NCBI GenBank assembly: GCA_035636095.1
Contig: DASPZU010000004.1
Location: 1-34,991, forward strand
Reading direction: 5' to 3'
DNA length: 34,991 nt
Source of the DNA: Gp7-AA10 sp035636095
Lineage (GTDB): Bacteria > Acidobacteriota > Thermoanaerobaculia > Gp7-AA8
The translations under genes and the position numbers were made by a program. The stretch's first letter is position 1. Each line of letters starts with the position of its first letter. Shown here piece by piece: positions 6,868 to 14,258 of the stretch. The notes under the pieces are model-generated. The model ran no database searches. It saw only the letters and a program-made list of their open reading frames with translations, and was not told where the DNA came from.

Positions 6868-8670
6868 TCACGCCGGCGGCGGCACGCGGAAACGCGAGCC
6901 GCTGAACGTGATCGACCGGCCCGTCTTTTTTCGCAACGTTTTGCGCTGCGTCAGGAAGTCGTCCTTGGCCTCACTGAGCGAGGCCGGCACGTAGGTCGCC
7001 CCGGCCGCCAATGTCGTCTGACGATCGCGCGCGAAGGCCGAGCCGCCGCCCACGATCAGCAGCTCCGGGAACTTTTCGCTGATGAGTTGAATGAGCGCGT
7101 AACCGATGTTGACGTGATCGGCGTTGGTGCACGACACGAACACCGCCTCCGGCGTCACCTCGGCCACGAACGCCAACAGCTCCTCGTCCGGAAGATCGGT
7201 GAAGTAATCGATCGAATAACCTTCCTCGCGCAGCAACTGCGTGAACATCAACGTACCGAGCGACAGCCTCTCGCCCGCGACCGAGACGGCCACGATGTGA
7301 CGCGCGGGATCGGCGGTGCCGGCATTGCGATCGCCGAATCGAATGATCAGCTCGCGGATGACGTCCTTGATGAAGTGATCGTGCGCCGGCGAGATGCGCT
7401 TCCGTTCCAGCTCCTCCTGCGCAAAGGTGAGCGTGGGGATGAAGAGATCGGTGAACATCTCTTCCATGGTGTCGCTCTCCGCGTGCCGGTCCGCGATCGC
7501 GATCGCACCCGTCCGGTCGCGCAGCAGAAGGCGATTGTAAAAGCTGAGATAGCCCTCCAGCGGATCCTCGGCGCCGAACATGATCGAGAAAATTCGCAGC
7601 GCCGGAATGAATTCGCCGCCCACGGTGAGGCAGACCGAGATCGGCGTCGCCAGCAGCAGCCCGACCGGCCCCCACAACCAGCCCCAGAAAATCGCCGATA
7701 CCAGCAACGCGATCGGTGAGACGCCGACGCGATGTCCGACCACAATCGGCTCGATAAATCCGCCGATGACCTGATCGCTGAGGATGAAGAGTCCCAGCAC
7801 GGCCAGCGGCAGATACCAGTTGGGCGCGAGGGCGATCATCAGAAATGTCGGCAGCGCGGCGCTGAGAAAGGCACCGACGTAGGGCACGAAGCGCATCAGT
7901 CCTGCGAACACGCCCCACAACACCGCGTGCGGAACGCCCAGAAAAAAGAGTCCGAGACCAATCAGGAACCCGAAGCCGAGGTTGAGAAGCGCGAAGGTGA
8001 GCAGATAGCGGCTGATGCGATGCGACGTCTCGCCGATGGCCTGCGTCGTCACGGTCAGATGTGCGCGGCCGGCGAGCCGCAACAATTTGTCGCGCATCTG
8101 CTCGCGTTCCTTGAGAAGAAAGAAGACCAGCACGACCACCAGGAATGCGGCCGCGACAACTTCGACAGTCGGCGCGATGGCGCGATAGCGATCGCGTACC
8201 GTGTTGTCGGGGAGAACGCGCACGCTCAGCGGCTTTTCTTCGGGTCCGGGCGGCTCCGTCACGCGTTGCAGCGTTCGCTGAAATCTTTCAAAGACCGCCA
8301 GTCCGGCTGACGACCGCCGAAGAAAACGAAGCTTCTGTTCGACGTGTTGGAGCGTGCCGGTCTGCGTGAACTCCTGCGCCACAGCGTTGAACTGCTGGTA
8401 GATCCAGTAACCGCCGAGGGACAGGCCGGTGACAGCGAGGCCGACCGACAACACGATCGCGCCGGTCCGCCGCAGAAATGTTCGTTCGAGCAGAGAGACG
8501 ATCGGCGTCAGCAGAAACGCCAGAAGAACCGCTAACGCGATCGGAACAACGACCGGCTTGGCGAGGTAGAGGACCGCGATGACAACCAGGGTCGTGAAAA
8601 AGATGCGCAGGTTCGAGGAGCGACGTTCCTGCGCGCGTTTTTCGATGAACGTCGCCGCAGGCTCGGCCAT
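6868..8670 (-). CDS. AI-2E/PerM-family permease fused to a cobalamin-binding-like module
   Basis: This is a 600-residue, two-part protein. Residues 20-375 are an AI-2E family (PerM, formerly UPF0118) transporter with about eight hydrophobic segments and the family-type stretches FVPYVGAFLS and FIEPIVVGHRVGVSP. Residues 401-445 form a helical segment like the cap of MetH/CarH-type B12 modules (FTDLFIPTLTFAQEELERKR, then HDHF). Residues 458-565 have the Rossmann-like B12-binding pattern: GERLSLG, SCTNAD and LIVGGGSAF. The position that normally holds the cobalt-ligand His in D/E-x-H-x-x-G is Leu469. The substrate is unknown. The ATG at 8670 is chosen; an in-frame GTG at 8733 would add an acidic leader (FEDDEDDLD). 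Neither has a good Shine-Dalgarno. It follows gcvPB by 98 bases and may belong to the same transcript. Confidence 0.85.
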   Translation of the reverse strand: MAEPAATFIEKRAQERRSSNLRIFFTTLVVIAVLYLAKPVVVPIALAVLLAFLLTPIVSLLERTFLRRTGAIVLSVGLAVTGLSLGGYWIYQQFNAVAQEFTQTGTLQHVEQKLRFLRRSSAGLAVFERFQRTLQRVTEPPGPEEKPLSVRVLPDNTVRDRYRAIAPTVEVVAAAFLVVVLVFFLLKEREQMRDKLLRLAGRAHLTVTTQAIGETSHRISRYLLTFALLNLGFGFLIGLGLFFLGVPHAVLWGVFAGLMRFVPYVGAFLSAALPTFLMIALAPNWYLPLAVLGLFILSDQVIGGFIEPIVVGHRVGVSPIALLVSAIFWGWLWGPVGLLLATPISVCLTVGGEFIPALRIFSIMFGAEDPLEGYLSFYNRLLLRDRTGAIAIADRHAESDTMEEMFTDLFIPTLTFAQEELERKRISPAHDHFIKDVIRELIIRFGDRNAGTADPARHIVAVSVAGERLSLGTLMFTQLLREEGYSIDYFTDLPDEELLAFVAEVTPEAVFVSCTNADHVNIGYALIQLISEKFPELLIVGGGSAFARDRQTTLAAGATYVPASLSEAKDDFLTQRKTLRKKTGRSITFSGSRFRVPPPA

Positions 8671-8768
8671 GGCAGGCCGGCGTACGGAAAGGGTCCGGTC
8701 GAGATCGTCCTCGTCGTCTTCGAAAATCGCCACGCCTGCAGTGAGTCTACTGCAATGCGGACGCCGCC

Positions 8769-10259
8769 TTACGGCTTCCAGCGCAGAATCGGCTGACGCG
8801 CGGCCCGTGCTTCGTCGAGTCGGCGGACGGGCGTCGTGTGCGGCGCCGACCGAACCAGCTCCGGGCGCTCCTGGCACTCGCGCGCGATCGCGAGCATAGC
8901 GTCGCAGAAGGCGTCCAGCTCTTCCTTCGGCTCGCTCTCGGTCGGCTCGATCATCAGCGCTCCCGAAACGATCAGCGGAAAGTAGATCGTCGGCGGATGG
9001 AAACCGTAATCCATCAAGCGCTTCGCGATGTCGAGGGTGTGAACGTTTTGCGACGTCTGGTTTTTGTCGCTGAAAACGACCTCGTGCAGCGACGGCGCGT
9101 CATACGGCAAGTGAAACGTCCCCTTGAGCCGTGCGCGGATGTAGTTGGCATTGAGCACCGCGATCTGCGCGATGCGTCGCAGGCCTTCCGGACCCATCGA
9201 TCGCATGTAAGTGAGGGCACGAACGAGAACGCCGAAGTTGCCGTTGAAGGCGCGCATGCGGCCGATCGAGTCGGGATGATCATGCTCGAGATAGAAAGTT
9301 CCGTCGTTGCGCTCGACCGTCGGAGTCGGCAGGAAGGGCACCAGGTTCTTCGACACGCCCACCGGCCCCGCCCCCGGCCCACCCCCGCCGTGCGGCGTCG
9401 AAAACGTTTTGTGAAGATTGGAGTGGATGACATCGATGCCCATATCGCCCGGCCGCGCGACGCCGACGAAGGCGTTGAGATTCGCACCGTCGCAGTACAG
9501 ATACGCGCCCCTGCGATGGAGGATGTCGGCCATCTGCCGGATCTCGTTTTCAAAAACACCGAGAGTGTTCGGAACCGTGACCATGAGCGCGGCCACGTCA
9601 TCGCTCATGTTCCCTTCCAGGACATGCAGGTCGACCGTGCCGCGATTGTTCGATTTCAGCTCTTTGACTTCGTATCCTGCGAATGCGGCCGAAGCCGGGT
9701 TCGTTCCGTGCGCGGAGTCGGGGATGAGAATGTATTTTCGTGGGTTGCCGCTCTTCGCAAGCGCTTTGTGAATCATCAGAATGCCGGTGAACTCGCCGTG
9801 CGCGCCGGCGACCGGCTGCAGCGTCACGCGCGGCATTCCAAGAATCTCCTTCAGCGTCTGCTCGAGGTTCCACAGCAATTCCAGGTTGCCCTGCACCTGG
9901 CGGTCGGGCTGCAGCGGGTGCGATAACGCAAATCCCGGCGTGCGCGCGATCTCTTCGTTGAGGCGCGGATTGTGTTTCATGGTGCACGAGCCGAGGGGAT
10001 AGAGGCCGGCGTCGATGGAGACGTTCAATTTCGAAAGCCGCGTGAAGTGCCGGATCACATCGACCTCCGACACTTCGACTTCGTTCGCGATTTCGTCGCG
10101 CATCAGACCGCCTGGAAGGAGATCGTTCTGTTCCGGCACATCCAGCGCCGGCAGCCGATATCCTCGGCGACCCCGCTTGGAATGCTCGAAGATGAGGCCC
10201 TCGCGATTCGCGCCCTGCGGGACCGACGATGAGGTTTCCTGTTCCAGCAAGTCCGTCAT
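8769..10259 (-). CDS. gcvPB: Glycine dehydrogenase (decarboxylating) subunit 2
   Basis: This is the catalytic half of the split P-protein. With GcvPA it decarboxylates glycine through pyridoxal phosphate and passes the aminomethyl group to lipoyl-GcvH. The protein has 496 residues, normal for the subunit. The PLP lysine is Lys284 in SNLHKTFSTPHGGGGPG; other conserved stretches are YPLGSCTMKHNP (87-98) and DSAHGTNPAS (181-190). The ATG at 10259 overlaps the stop of gcvPA (ATGA), as expected for two subunits made in equal amounts. The final 25 or so residues (HTTPVRRLDEARAARQPILR) are typical of the family's C-terminus. It is the last of the four gcv genes; the permease/B12-like gene follows. 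Confidence 0.97.
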   Translation of the reverse strand: MTDLLEQETSSSVPQGANREGLIFEHSKRGRRGYRLPALDVPEQNDLLPGGLMRDEIANEVEVSEVDVIRHFTRLSKLNVSIDAGLYPLGSCTMKHNPRLNEEIARTPGFALSHPLQPDRQVQGNLELLWNLEQTLKEILGMPRVTLQPVAGAHGEFTGILMIHKALAKSGNPRKYILIPDSAHGTNPASAAFAGYEVKELKSNNRGTVDLHVLEGNMSDDVAALMVTVPNTLGVFENEIRQMADILHRRGAYLYCDGANLNAFVGVARPGDMGIDVIHSNLHKTFSTPHGGGGPGAGPVGVSKNLVPFLPTPTVERNDGTFYLEHDHPDSIGRMRAFNGNFGVLVRALTYMRSMGPEGLRRIAQIAVLNANYIRARLKGTFHLPYDAPSLHEVVFSDKNQTSQNVHTLDIAKRLMDYGFHPPTIYFPLIVSGALMIEPTESEPKEELDAFCDAMLAIARECQERPELVRSAPHTTPVRRLDEARAARQPILRWKP

Positions 10260-11629
10260 CGCATCTCCCTGGAAATGGCGGCGCTGAGGACAGCCACGTA
10301 GCGATCGAGCTGTTCTCGCAAATGCAGCTCGGTGACCGCGACCAGAAAATCATTTTCGTGATCGGGATAGAACTGCCCGAGAGGAATGCCGCCGAGGATC
10401 TTGTCGTGCTCGAGGTCGCGAAGGATTTCTTCGGCGCGGAACGGCGTGCGCACCACGAACTCGTTGTAGATCGGGCCGCTGAAGACGATGTTGATGGCCG
10501 AGATCGCGCGCAGCCGATCGCGTAAATACGCTGCCTTCTGCATGGATTGCACGGCAACTTCGCGCAGGCCTTCCTTTCCCATCAGCGACAGATAGATGTT
10601 CGCGGCCAGCGCGATCAGCGCTTCATTGGTACAGATGTTCGAGGTCGCCTTACCGCGCCGAATGTGCTGCTCGCGCGTCGCGAGCGTCAGCACGAACGCG
10701 CGGCGGCCGTCAACATCGACCGTTTCGCCGACCAGCCGCCCCGGCATGTGGCGTTTGAGCGCGTCGCGTACGACCATGAATCCGACATATGGTCCGCCGA
10801 ACTGCGGCGGAATTCCCCACGCCTGACCTTCGCCGACGCAGATGTCGAATCCATGCGCGCCCGGCGGTGTCACAATCCCGAGCGAGGTGGCCTCGGCGAC
10901 CACCGCGATCTTGACTGCGCCGACGCCATTGGCGACCGCGGCGATCGCGTCGTAGTCTTCGAGGACTCCGAGGAAGTTTGGCGACTGGATCGCGACCCCG
11001 AAGACGTCTTTGCTGCACGCGATGCGAAGCGCCTCGATGTCGACGCGGCCGTCGTTCGTCCATCCGACCTCCACGATTTGGTAGCCGAGGTTCTGGATGT
11101 ACGTGCGGACGGTCTCGGTGTATTCAGGATGCATAGACTTGGCAATCACAATCTTCGTGCGATTTTTTGCCACGCGTTCCGCGAGCAGGACCGCTTCGCA
11201 CAGCGCCGTCGAGCCGTCATACAGCGACGCGTTCGCAACATCGAGTCCGGTAAGCAGACATTGATGCGTTTGATACTCGAAGATCGACTGCAGCGTGCCT
11301 TGCGACACTTCCGGCTGATACGGCGTGTAGGAAGTCAAAAACTCGGCGCGCAGGAGCAATTGATCGGCGCACGCCGGCTGATAGTGGGCATAGGAGCCGG
11401 CGCCCAGGAACGCGATGTGATCGACGGCGCTCTTGTTTTTCGCCGCCAGCTCCCGAAACCAGCGCCGCGCTTCGATCTCCGACCATGGGCCGGGGATATC
11501 GAGCGGTTTTTTGAGCTTGACTGCCTCGGGGATCGAGTCAAACAGTCGATCGACGGAATCGATGCCGATCACGCTGAGCATTTCCTTGACGTCCTGATCG
11601 GCGTTGGGGATGTAGCGATGTTGGATCAT
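10256..11629 (-). CDS. gcvPA: Glycine dehydrogenase (decarboxylating) subunit 1
   Basis: This is the N-terminal half of the two-subunit P-protein of the glycine cleavage system. The 457-residue length is normal. Recognisable stretches are MIQHRYIPNADQDVKEML at the start, FLGAGSYAHYQPACADQLL, then FLTSYTPYQPEVSQGTLQ, and GEGQAWGIPPQFGGPYVG. These are shared by GcvPA proteins and by the first half of single-chain P-proteins. It lacks the PLP lysine, which is on GcvPB. The stop overlaps the gcvPB start by 4 bases. Upstream, the 57-base gap to gcvH is almost filled by an inverted array of heptamer repeats that ends 5 bases before the ATG, leaving only a weak GGA as a possible ribosome-binding site. 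Confidence 0.97.
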   Translation of the reverse strand: MIQHRYIPNADQDVKEMLSVIGIDSVDRLFDSIPEAVKLKKPLDIPGPWSEIEARRWFRELAAKNKSAVDHIAFLGAGSYAHYQPACADQLLLRAEFLTSYTPYQPEVSQGTLQSIFEYQTHQCLLTGLDVANASLYDGSTALCEAVLLAERVAKNRTKIVIAKSMHPEYTETVRTYIQNLGYQIVEVGWTNDGRVDIEALRIACSKDVFGVAIQSPNFLGVLEDYDAIAAVANGVGAVKIAVVAEATSLGIVTPPGAHGFDICVGEGQAWGIPPQFGGPYVGFMVVRDALKRHMPGRLVGETVDVDGRRAFVLTLATREQHIRRGKATSNICTNEALIALAANIYLSLMGKEGLREVAVQSMQKAAYLRDRLRAISAINIVFSGPIYNEFVVRTPFRAEEILRDLEHDKILGGIPLGQFYPDHENDFLVAVTELHLREQLDRYVAVLSAAISREMR

Positions 11630-11634
11630 GAGTG

Positions 11635-11687
11635 TCCGGTGGCCGGTGGCCGGTTATCTGCGTTCCCGGCAACCGGGAACCGGCCAC
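11635..11687 (-). repeat. Inverted heptamer-repeat element A between gcvH and gcvPA
   Basis: The left arm (11635-11655) consists of three tandem 7-base units of the form CCGGTGG/CCGGTTn. The right arm (11666-11687), read in reverse complement, gives units of the same type (GGCCGGT, TCCCGGT). A 10-base spacer separates them, so the transcript could fold into a GC-rich hairpin in the middle of the gcv operon. The right arm touches the stop codon of gcvH and the left arm ends 5 bases before the gcvPA start. There is no T-tract, so a simple terminator is unlikely. Confidence 0.75.
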
Positions 11688-12076
11688 TACTTTCCTGCTT
11701 CCTTCTCGATGTACTCTTCATATTCTTCGGCGTCCATCAATTCACCAACTTCGTCCGGCGTCGCGAGCCTGATGCGAATCATCCAGCCGTCGCCGTAAGG
11801 ATCGGTATTGACCAGCTCGGGTTTCTCGGCCAGCGCCTCGTTCACTTCAACAACCTCGCCCGAAACGGGCGTAAACAATTCCGAGACCGCCTTGACGGAC
11901 TCAATGCTGCCCAGCTCATCGCCCTGTTCGAGTTGCGTGCCCACCTTGGGGAGCTCGACGAACACCACGTCGCCCAGCTCCTTCTGCGCGTAGTCGGTGA
12001 TGCCGATCGTGCCGACGTCACTTTCGACGTGCACGTATTCGTGACTCTTGGCGTACCGGCTGTCTTCCGGAGTCAT
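11687..12076 (-). CDS. gcvH: Glycine cleavage system H protein
   Basis: This is the lipoyl carrier that shuttles the aminomethyl group between the P-, T- and L-proteins. It has 129 residues, the usual size. The lipoylation lysine is Lys62 in GSIESVKAVSEL, and the family's SHEYVHVESDVGTIGITDYA and PYGDGWMIRI stretches are present. The ATG at 12076 is chosen because AAGGAG lies 8 bases upstream and because the protein begins as in other H proteins. The same frame is open much further upstream only as read-through of the overlapping gcvT sequence. It lies 17 bases after gcvT. The C-terminus is acidic (EEYEEYIEKEAGK), also usual. Confidence 0.97.
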   Translation of the reverse strand: MTPEDSRYAKSHEYVHVESDVGTIGITDYAQKELGDVVFVELPKVGTQLEQGDELGSIESVKAVSELFTPVSGEVVEVNEALAEKPELVNTDPYGDGWMIRIRLATPDEVGELMDAEEYEEYIEKEAGK

Positions 12077-12093
12077 CGACTCTGCTCCTTCCG

Positions 12094-13185
12094 CTATTTC
12101 CGCTTGTAGAAAGGTGTCGGCACGACACGGGCCCGGGTCTCCTTGCCGCGAATCAGGACGGTGAACTCTGTTCCCGGGGCCGATTTGTCGAGCGGAAGAT
12201 ACGCGAGCCCGATCGCTTTTTTCAACGTCGGCGAGTGCGTTCCGCTGGTGACCACGCCGATTTCTTCCTGGCCGGCCACGACCGGATATCCGTGGCGGGC
12301 GATGCCGCGGTCGATCATCTCGAAACCCACCAGTTTTCGCTTCGGCCCCTCCGACTTCTCGCGCTCGAGGACGTCGCGTCCCATGAAATCGCCCTTCTCC
12401 AGCTTGACGATCCAGCCCAGGTCGGCCTCCAGCGGAGTGGTGGAGTGATCGATGTCGTTTCCATAGAGCGCCATCTTCGCTTCCAGGCGCAGCGTGTCCC
12501 GCGCGCCGAGGCCGCACGGCGTCACGTCACTGCCGGCGACGAATTTTTTGAAGAGGCGAGGACCGTCCGCGGGAGCGATGTAAATCTCGAATCCATCTTC
12601 GCCGGTGTAACCGGTGCGCGACACGATCGCATTGGCGCCATCGACTTTGCCGCGCGCGAAGCGGTAGTACTTCATGGCGGAGAGGTCGAGGTCTGTGAGC
12701 GGCTGAAGAATTTTTTCAGCGTTCGGCCCCTGCAACGCCAGCTGCGCGTACTCGTTGCTGGCATTCGTGACGTCGACCTCCATGCCTTTGGCGCAATCGC
12801 GCAACCATTCGAAGTCTTTGTCGCTGTTGGCGGCATTGACGACCACGAAGTAATCGTCTTTGCCCATCCGATAAATGAGGATGTCGTCGACGAATCCGGC
12901 GGTCGGATACAACAGGCCGTTGTACTGCGCTCGGCCGTCCTCGAGCTTGGAGACGTCGTTGCACGTCGTGCGCTGAAGAAGGGTCAGGGCTTCGGCGCCT
13001 TTGACGAGAATCTCGCCCATATGCGAGACGTCGAAGAGGCCCGCGCGCGCTCGCACCGCCTGGTGCTCCTCGATGATGCCTGTGAACTGGACCGGCAGCT
13101 CCCATCCCCCGAAATCGATCATCTTGCCGCCTAACTCGTGTTCGACGGCATTGAGGGGGGTCTTCTTGAGTGGTTCCTCGGTCAC
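12094..13185 (-). CDS. gcvT: Glycine cleavage system T protein (aminomethyltransferase)
   Basis: It releases ammonia from the aminomethyl-lipoyl H protein and transfers the one-carbon unit to tetrahydrofolate. The 363-residue length is typical. Family stretches visible are MIDFGGWELPVQF, then AGLFDVSHMGE, then YNGLLYPTAGFVDDI (with the Asp needed for catalysis), then SRTGYTGEDGFEIY, and CGLGARDTLRLEA. It starts with GTG at 13185; no Shine-Dalgarno is obvious and no better in-frame start exists. It is the first gene of gcvT-gcvH-gcvPA-gcvPB. Its upstream region, shared with the divergent xerC, is mostly a large inverted octamer-repeat element. No glycine riboswitch was recognised there. Confidence 0.97.
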   Translation of the reverse strand: MTEEPLKKTPLNAVEHELGGKMIDFGGWELPVQFTGIIEEHQAVRARAGLFDVSHMGEILVKGAEALTLLQRTTCNDVSKLEDGRAQYNGLLYPTAGFVDDILIYRMGKDDYFVVVNAANSDKDFEWLRDCAKGMEVDVTNASNEYAQLALQGPNAEKILQPLTDLDLSAMKYYRFARGKVDGANAIVSRTGYTGEDGFEIYIAPADGPRLFKKFVAGSDVTPCGLGARDTLRLEAKMALYGNDIDHSTTPLEADLGWIVKLEKGDFMGRDVLEREKSEGPKRKLVGFEMIDRGIARHGYPVVAGQEEIGVVTSGTHSPTLKKAIGLAYLPLDKSAPGTEFTVLIRGKETRARVVPTPFYKRK

Positions 13186-13209
13186 GGGGGCGTTAAGCTA
13201 ACATGGTTT

Positions 13210-13288
13210 CGCGGTCTCGCGGTTGCGCGGTCTCGTGGTGACTCCGCCGACCGCGAGACCTCGTAACCGCGAGACCGCGCAACCGCGG
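13210..13288. repeat. Inverted octamer-repeat element B between gcvT and xerC
   Basis: The left arm (13210-13240) contains four tandem 8-base units, mainly CGCGGTCT alternating with CGCGGTTG. The right arm (13250-13288) in reverse complement holds about five units of the same kind, with variants CGCGGTTA and CGAGGTCT. A spacer of 9 bases lies between them. The element occupies most of the 115-base divergent intergenic region, starting 25 bases before the gcvT GTG and ending 12 bases before the xerC GTG. It could form a cruciform in DNA or strong hairpins in either transcript. Confidence 0.85.
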
Positions 13289-13300
13289 AGTGGAGGGCGG

Positions 13301-14188
13301 GTGAAGAACGAGATTCGCGATTTCCTCGATTACCTGAACTACGAGAGAAATGTCTCGGTCAACACCGTCGCCGCCTACCGCGACGATCTCGAATCCTTCC
13401 TCGCCTTTCTGTGCAATCAATACTTCACGATGGCGCGCGATCAACTCGATCTGCGCCGCGTCGATCACCTCGCCATCCGCTCCTATCTCGCACATCTCGC
13501 CAAGAAAAAACTGCGTCGCGCCTCGATCGCGCGACACCTGTCGGCGCTGCGTTCGTTTTTCAAATACCTGATGCGCGAAGGCGACGTCGACGCCAATCCC
13601 GCGCGCGCCGTGGCCACGCCTCGGCGCGAAAAACATCTGCCCTCGGTGCTGCAAACGACCGACATCGCGCTTCTTTTCGAGGTCCCCGACTTGACCTCGC
13701 CCCTCGGCATCCGCGATCGCGCCTGGCTCGAGCTGCTGTATGCCTCCGGACTTCGCATCAGCGAGCTGGTTGGCATCGACATCGACGACATCGAGCTCCG
13801 CGCGCGACTCGTGAAAGTGCGCGGCAAAGGATCGAAGGAACGGATCGTCCCTTTCGGAACGAAAGCGGAAGAGGCGATTCGCGCCTACCTCGACGTCCGC
13901 ACTTCAGAGGAAGACGCGCTGTTCGTGAACTATCGTGGTCAAAGGATCACCGTGCGCAGCGTACGGCGATTGTTCAGCCGCTACGTTCGCGCGGCCTCGC
14001 TCCGTGCAGGAGTTTCTCCGCACACGCTGCGGCATTCGTTCGCCACGCATCTCTTGAACGCCGGCGCCGACCTCCGCGCGATCCAGGAGCTCCTCGGTCA
14101 CGCTTCGCTGTCCACGACGCAGAAGTACACGCATGTGGCCGACTGGCAGCTCATTGCGGTGTATAAGAAGGCCCACCCGAGGGCCTGA
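13301..14188 (+). CDS. xerC: Tyrosine recombinase of the XerC/XerD type
   Basis: The 295-residue protein has the size and architecture of chromosomal Xer recombinases, which resolve chromosome dimers at dif. It has an N-terminal SAM-like DNA-binding domain (about 1-90) and a catalytic domain with the complete set Arg152 (LYASGLRISELVG), Lys176 (GKGSKER), His241 and Arg244 (HTLRHSFATHLL), His267 (LLGHASLSTTQ) and nucleophile Tyr276 (KYTHV). The GTG at 13301 is chosen because GGAGGG sits 4-9 bases upstream and the product begins like family members; an earlier start would translate the repeat element. XerC and XerD cannot be told apart safely by eye. It is not linked to phage genes, so it is read as the housekeeping enzyme. 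Confidence 0.92.
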   Translation: MKNEIRDFLDYLNYERNVSVNTVAAYRDDLESFLAFLCNQYFTMARDQLDLRRVDHLAIRSYLAHLAKKKLRRASIARHLSALRSFFKYLMREGDVDANPARAVATPRREKHLPSVLQTTDIALLFEVPDLTSPLGIRDRAWLELLYASGLRISELVGIDIDDIELRARLVKVRGKGSKERIVPFGTKAEEAIRAYLDVRTSEEDALFVNYRGQRITVRSVRRLFSRYVRAASLRAGVSPHTLRHSFATHLLNAGADLRAIQELLGHASLSTTQKYTHVADWQLIAVYKKAHPRA

Positions 14189-14190
14189 TG

Positions 14191-14257
14191 GGTGGCCGGT
14201 GACCGGTGGACGGTTGCCGGACACGATCGCGGCCACCGGCAACGGCAACCGGCCACC
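14191..14257 (+). repeat. Inverted heptamer-repeat element C abutting the yyaL-type start codon
   Basis: The left arm (14191-14220) is four tandem 7-base units of the form GGTGGCC, with variants GGTGACC, GGTGGAC and GGTTGCC. The right arm (14231-14257) in reverse complement is GGTGGCC, GGTTGCC, a 6-base GTTGCC and GGTGGCC. The spacer is 10 bases. The element begins 2 bases after the xerC stop and ends one base before the ATG at 14259, so the ribosome-binding region of the downstream gene consists of repeat. Unit sequences match element A. Confidence 0.85.
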
Positions 14258-14258
14258 A

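Noticed and set aside
10547..12109. Long plus-strand open frame (520 residues) opposite gcvPA and gcvH
   Set aside because: It overlaps two certain genes of the gcv operon and has the Arg/Asp-rich composition of an antisense shadow. The same holds for 6826-7719, 8838-9926, 27059-28054 and 30300-31739 (plus) and 21889-23664 (minus).
13186..13300. Glycine riboswitch or CRISPR-like array upstream of the gcv operon
   Set aside because: The region is an inverted octamer-repeat element. No glycine aptamer core was recognised, and there are no spacers between repeats as in CRISPR.
13301..14188. Tyrosine recombinase as a sign of a prophage or integrative element
   Set aside because: Size and motifs match housekeeping Xer proteins, and no phage, relaxase or att-like tRNA sequence is nearby.
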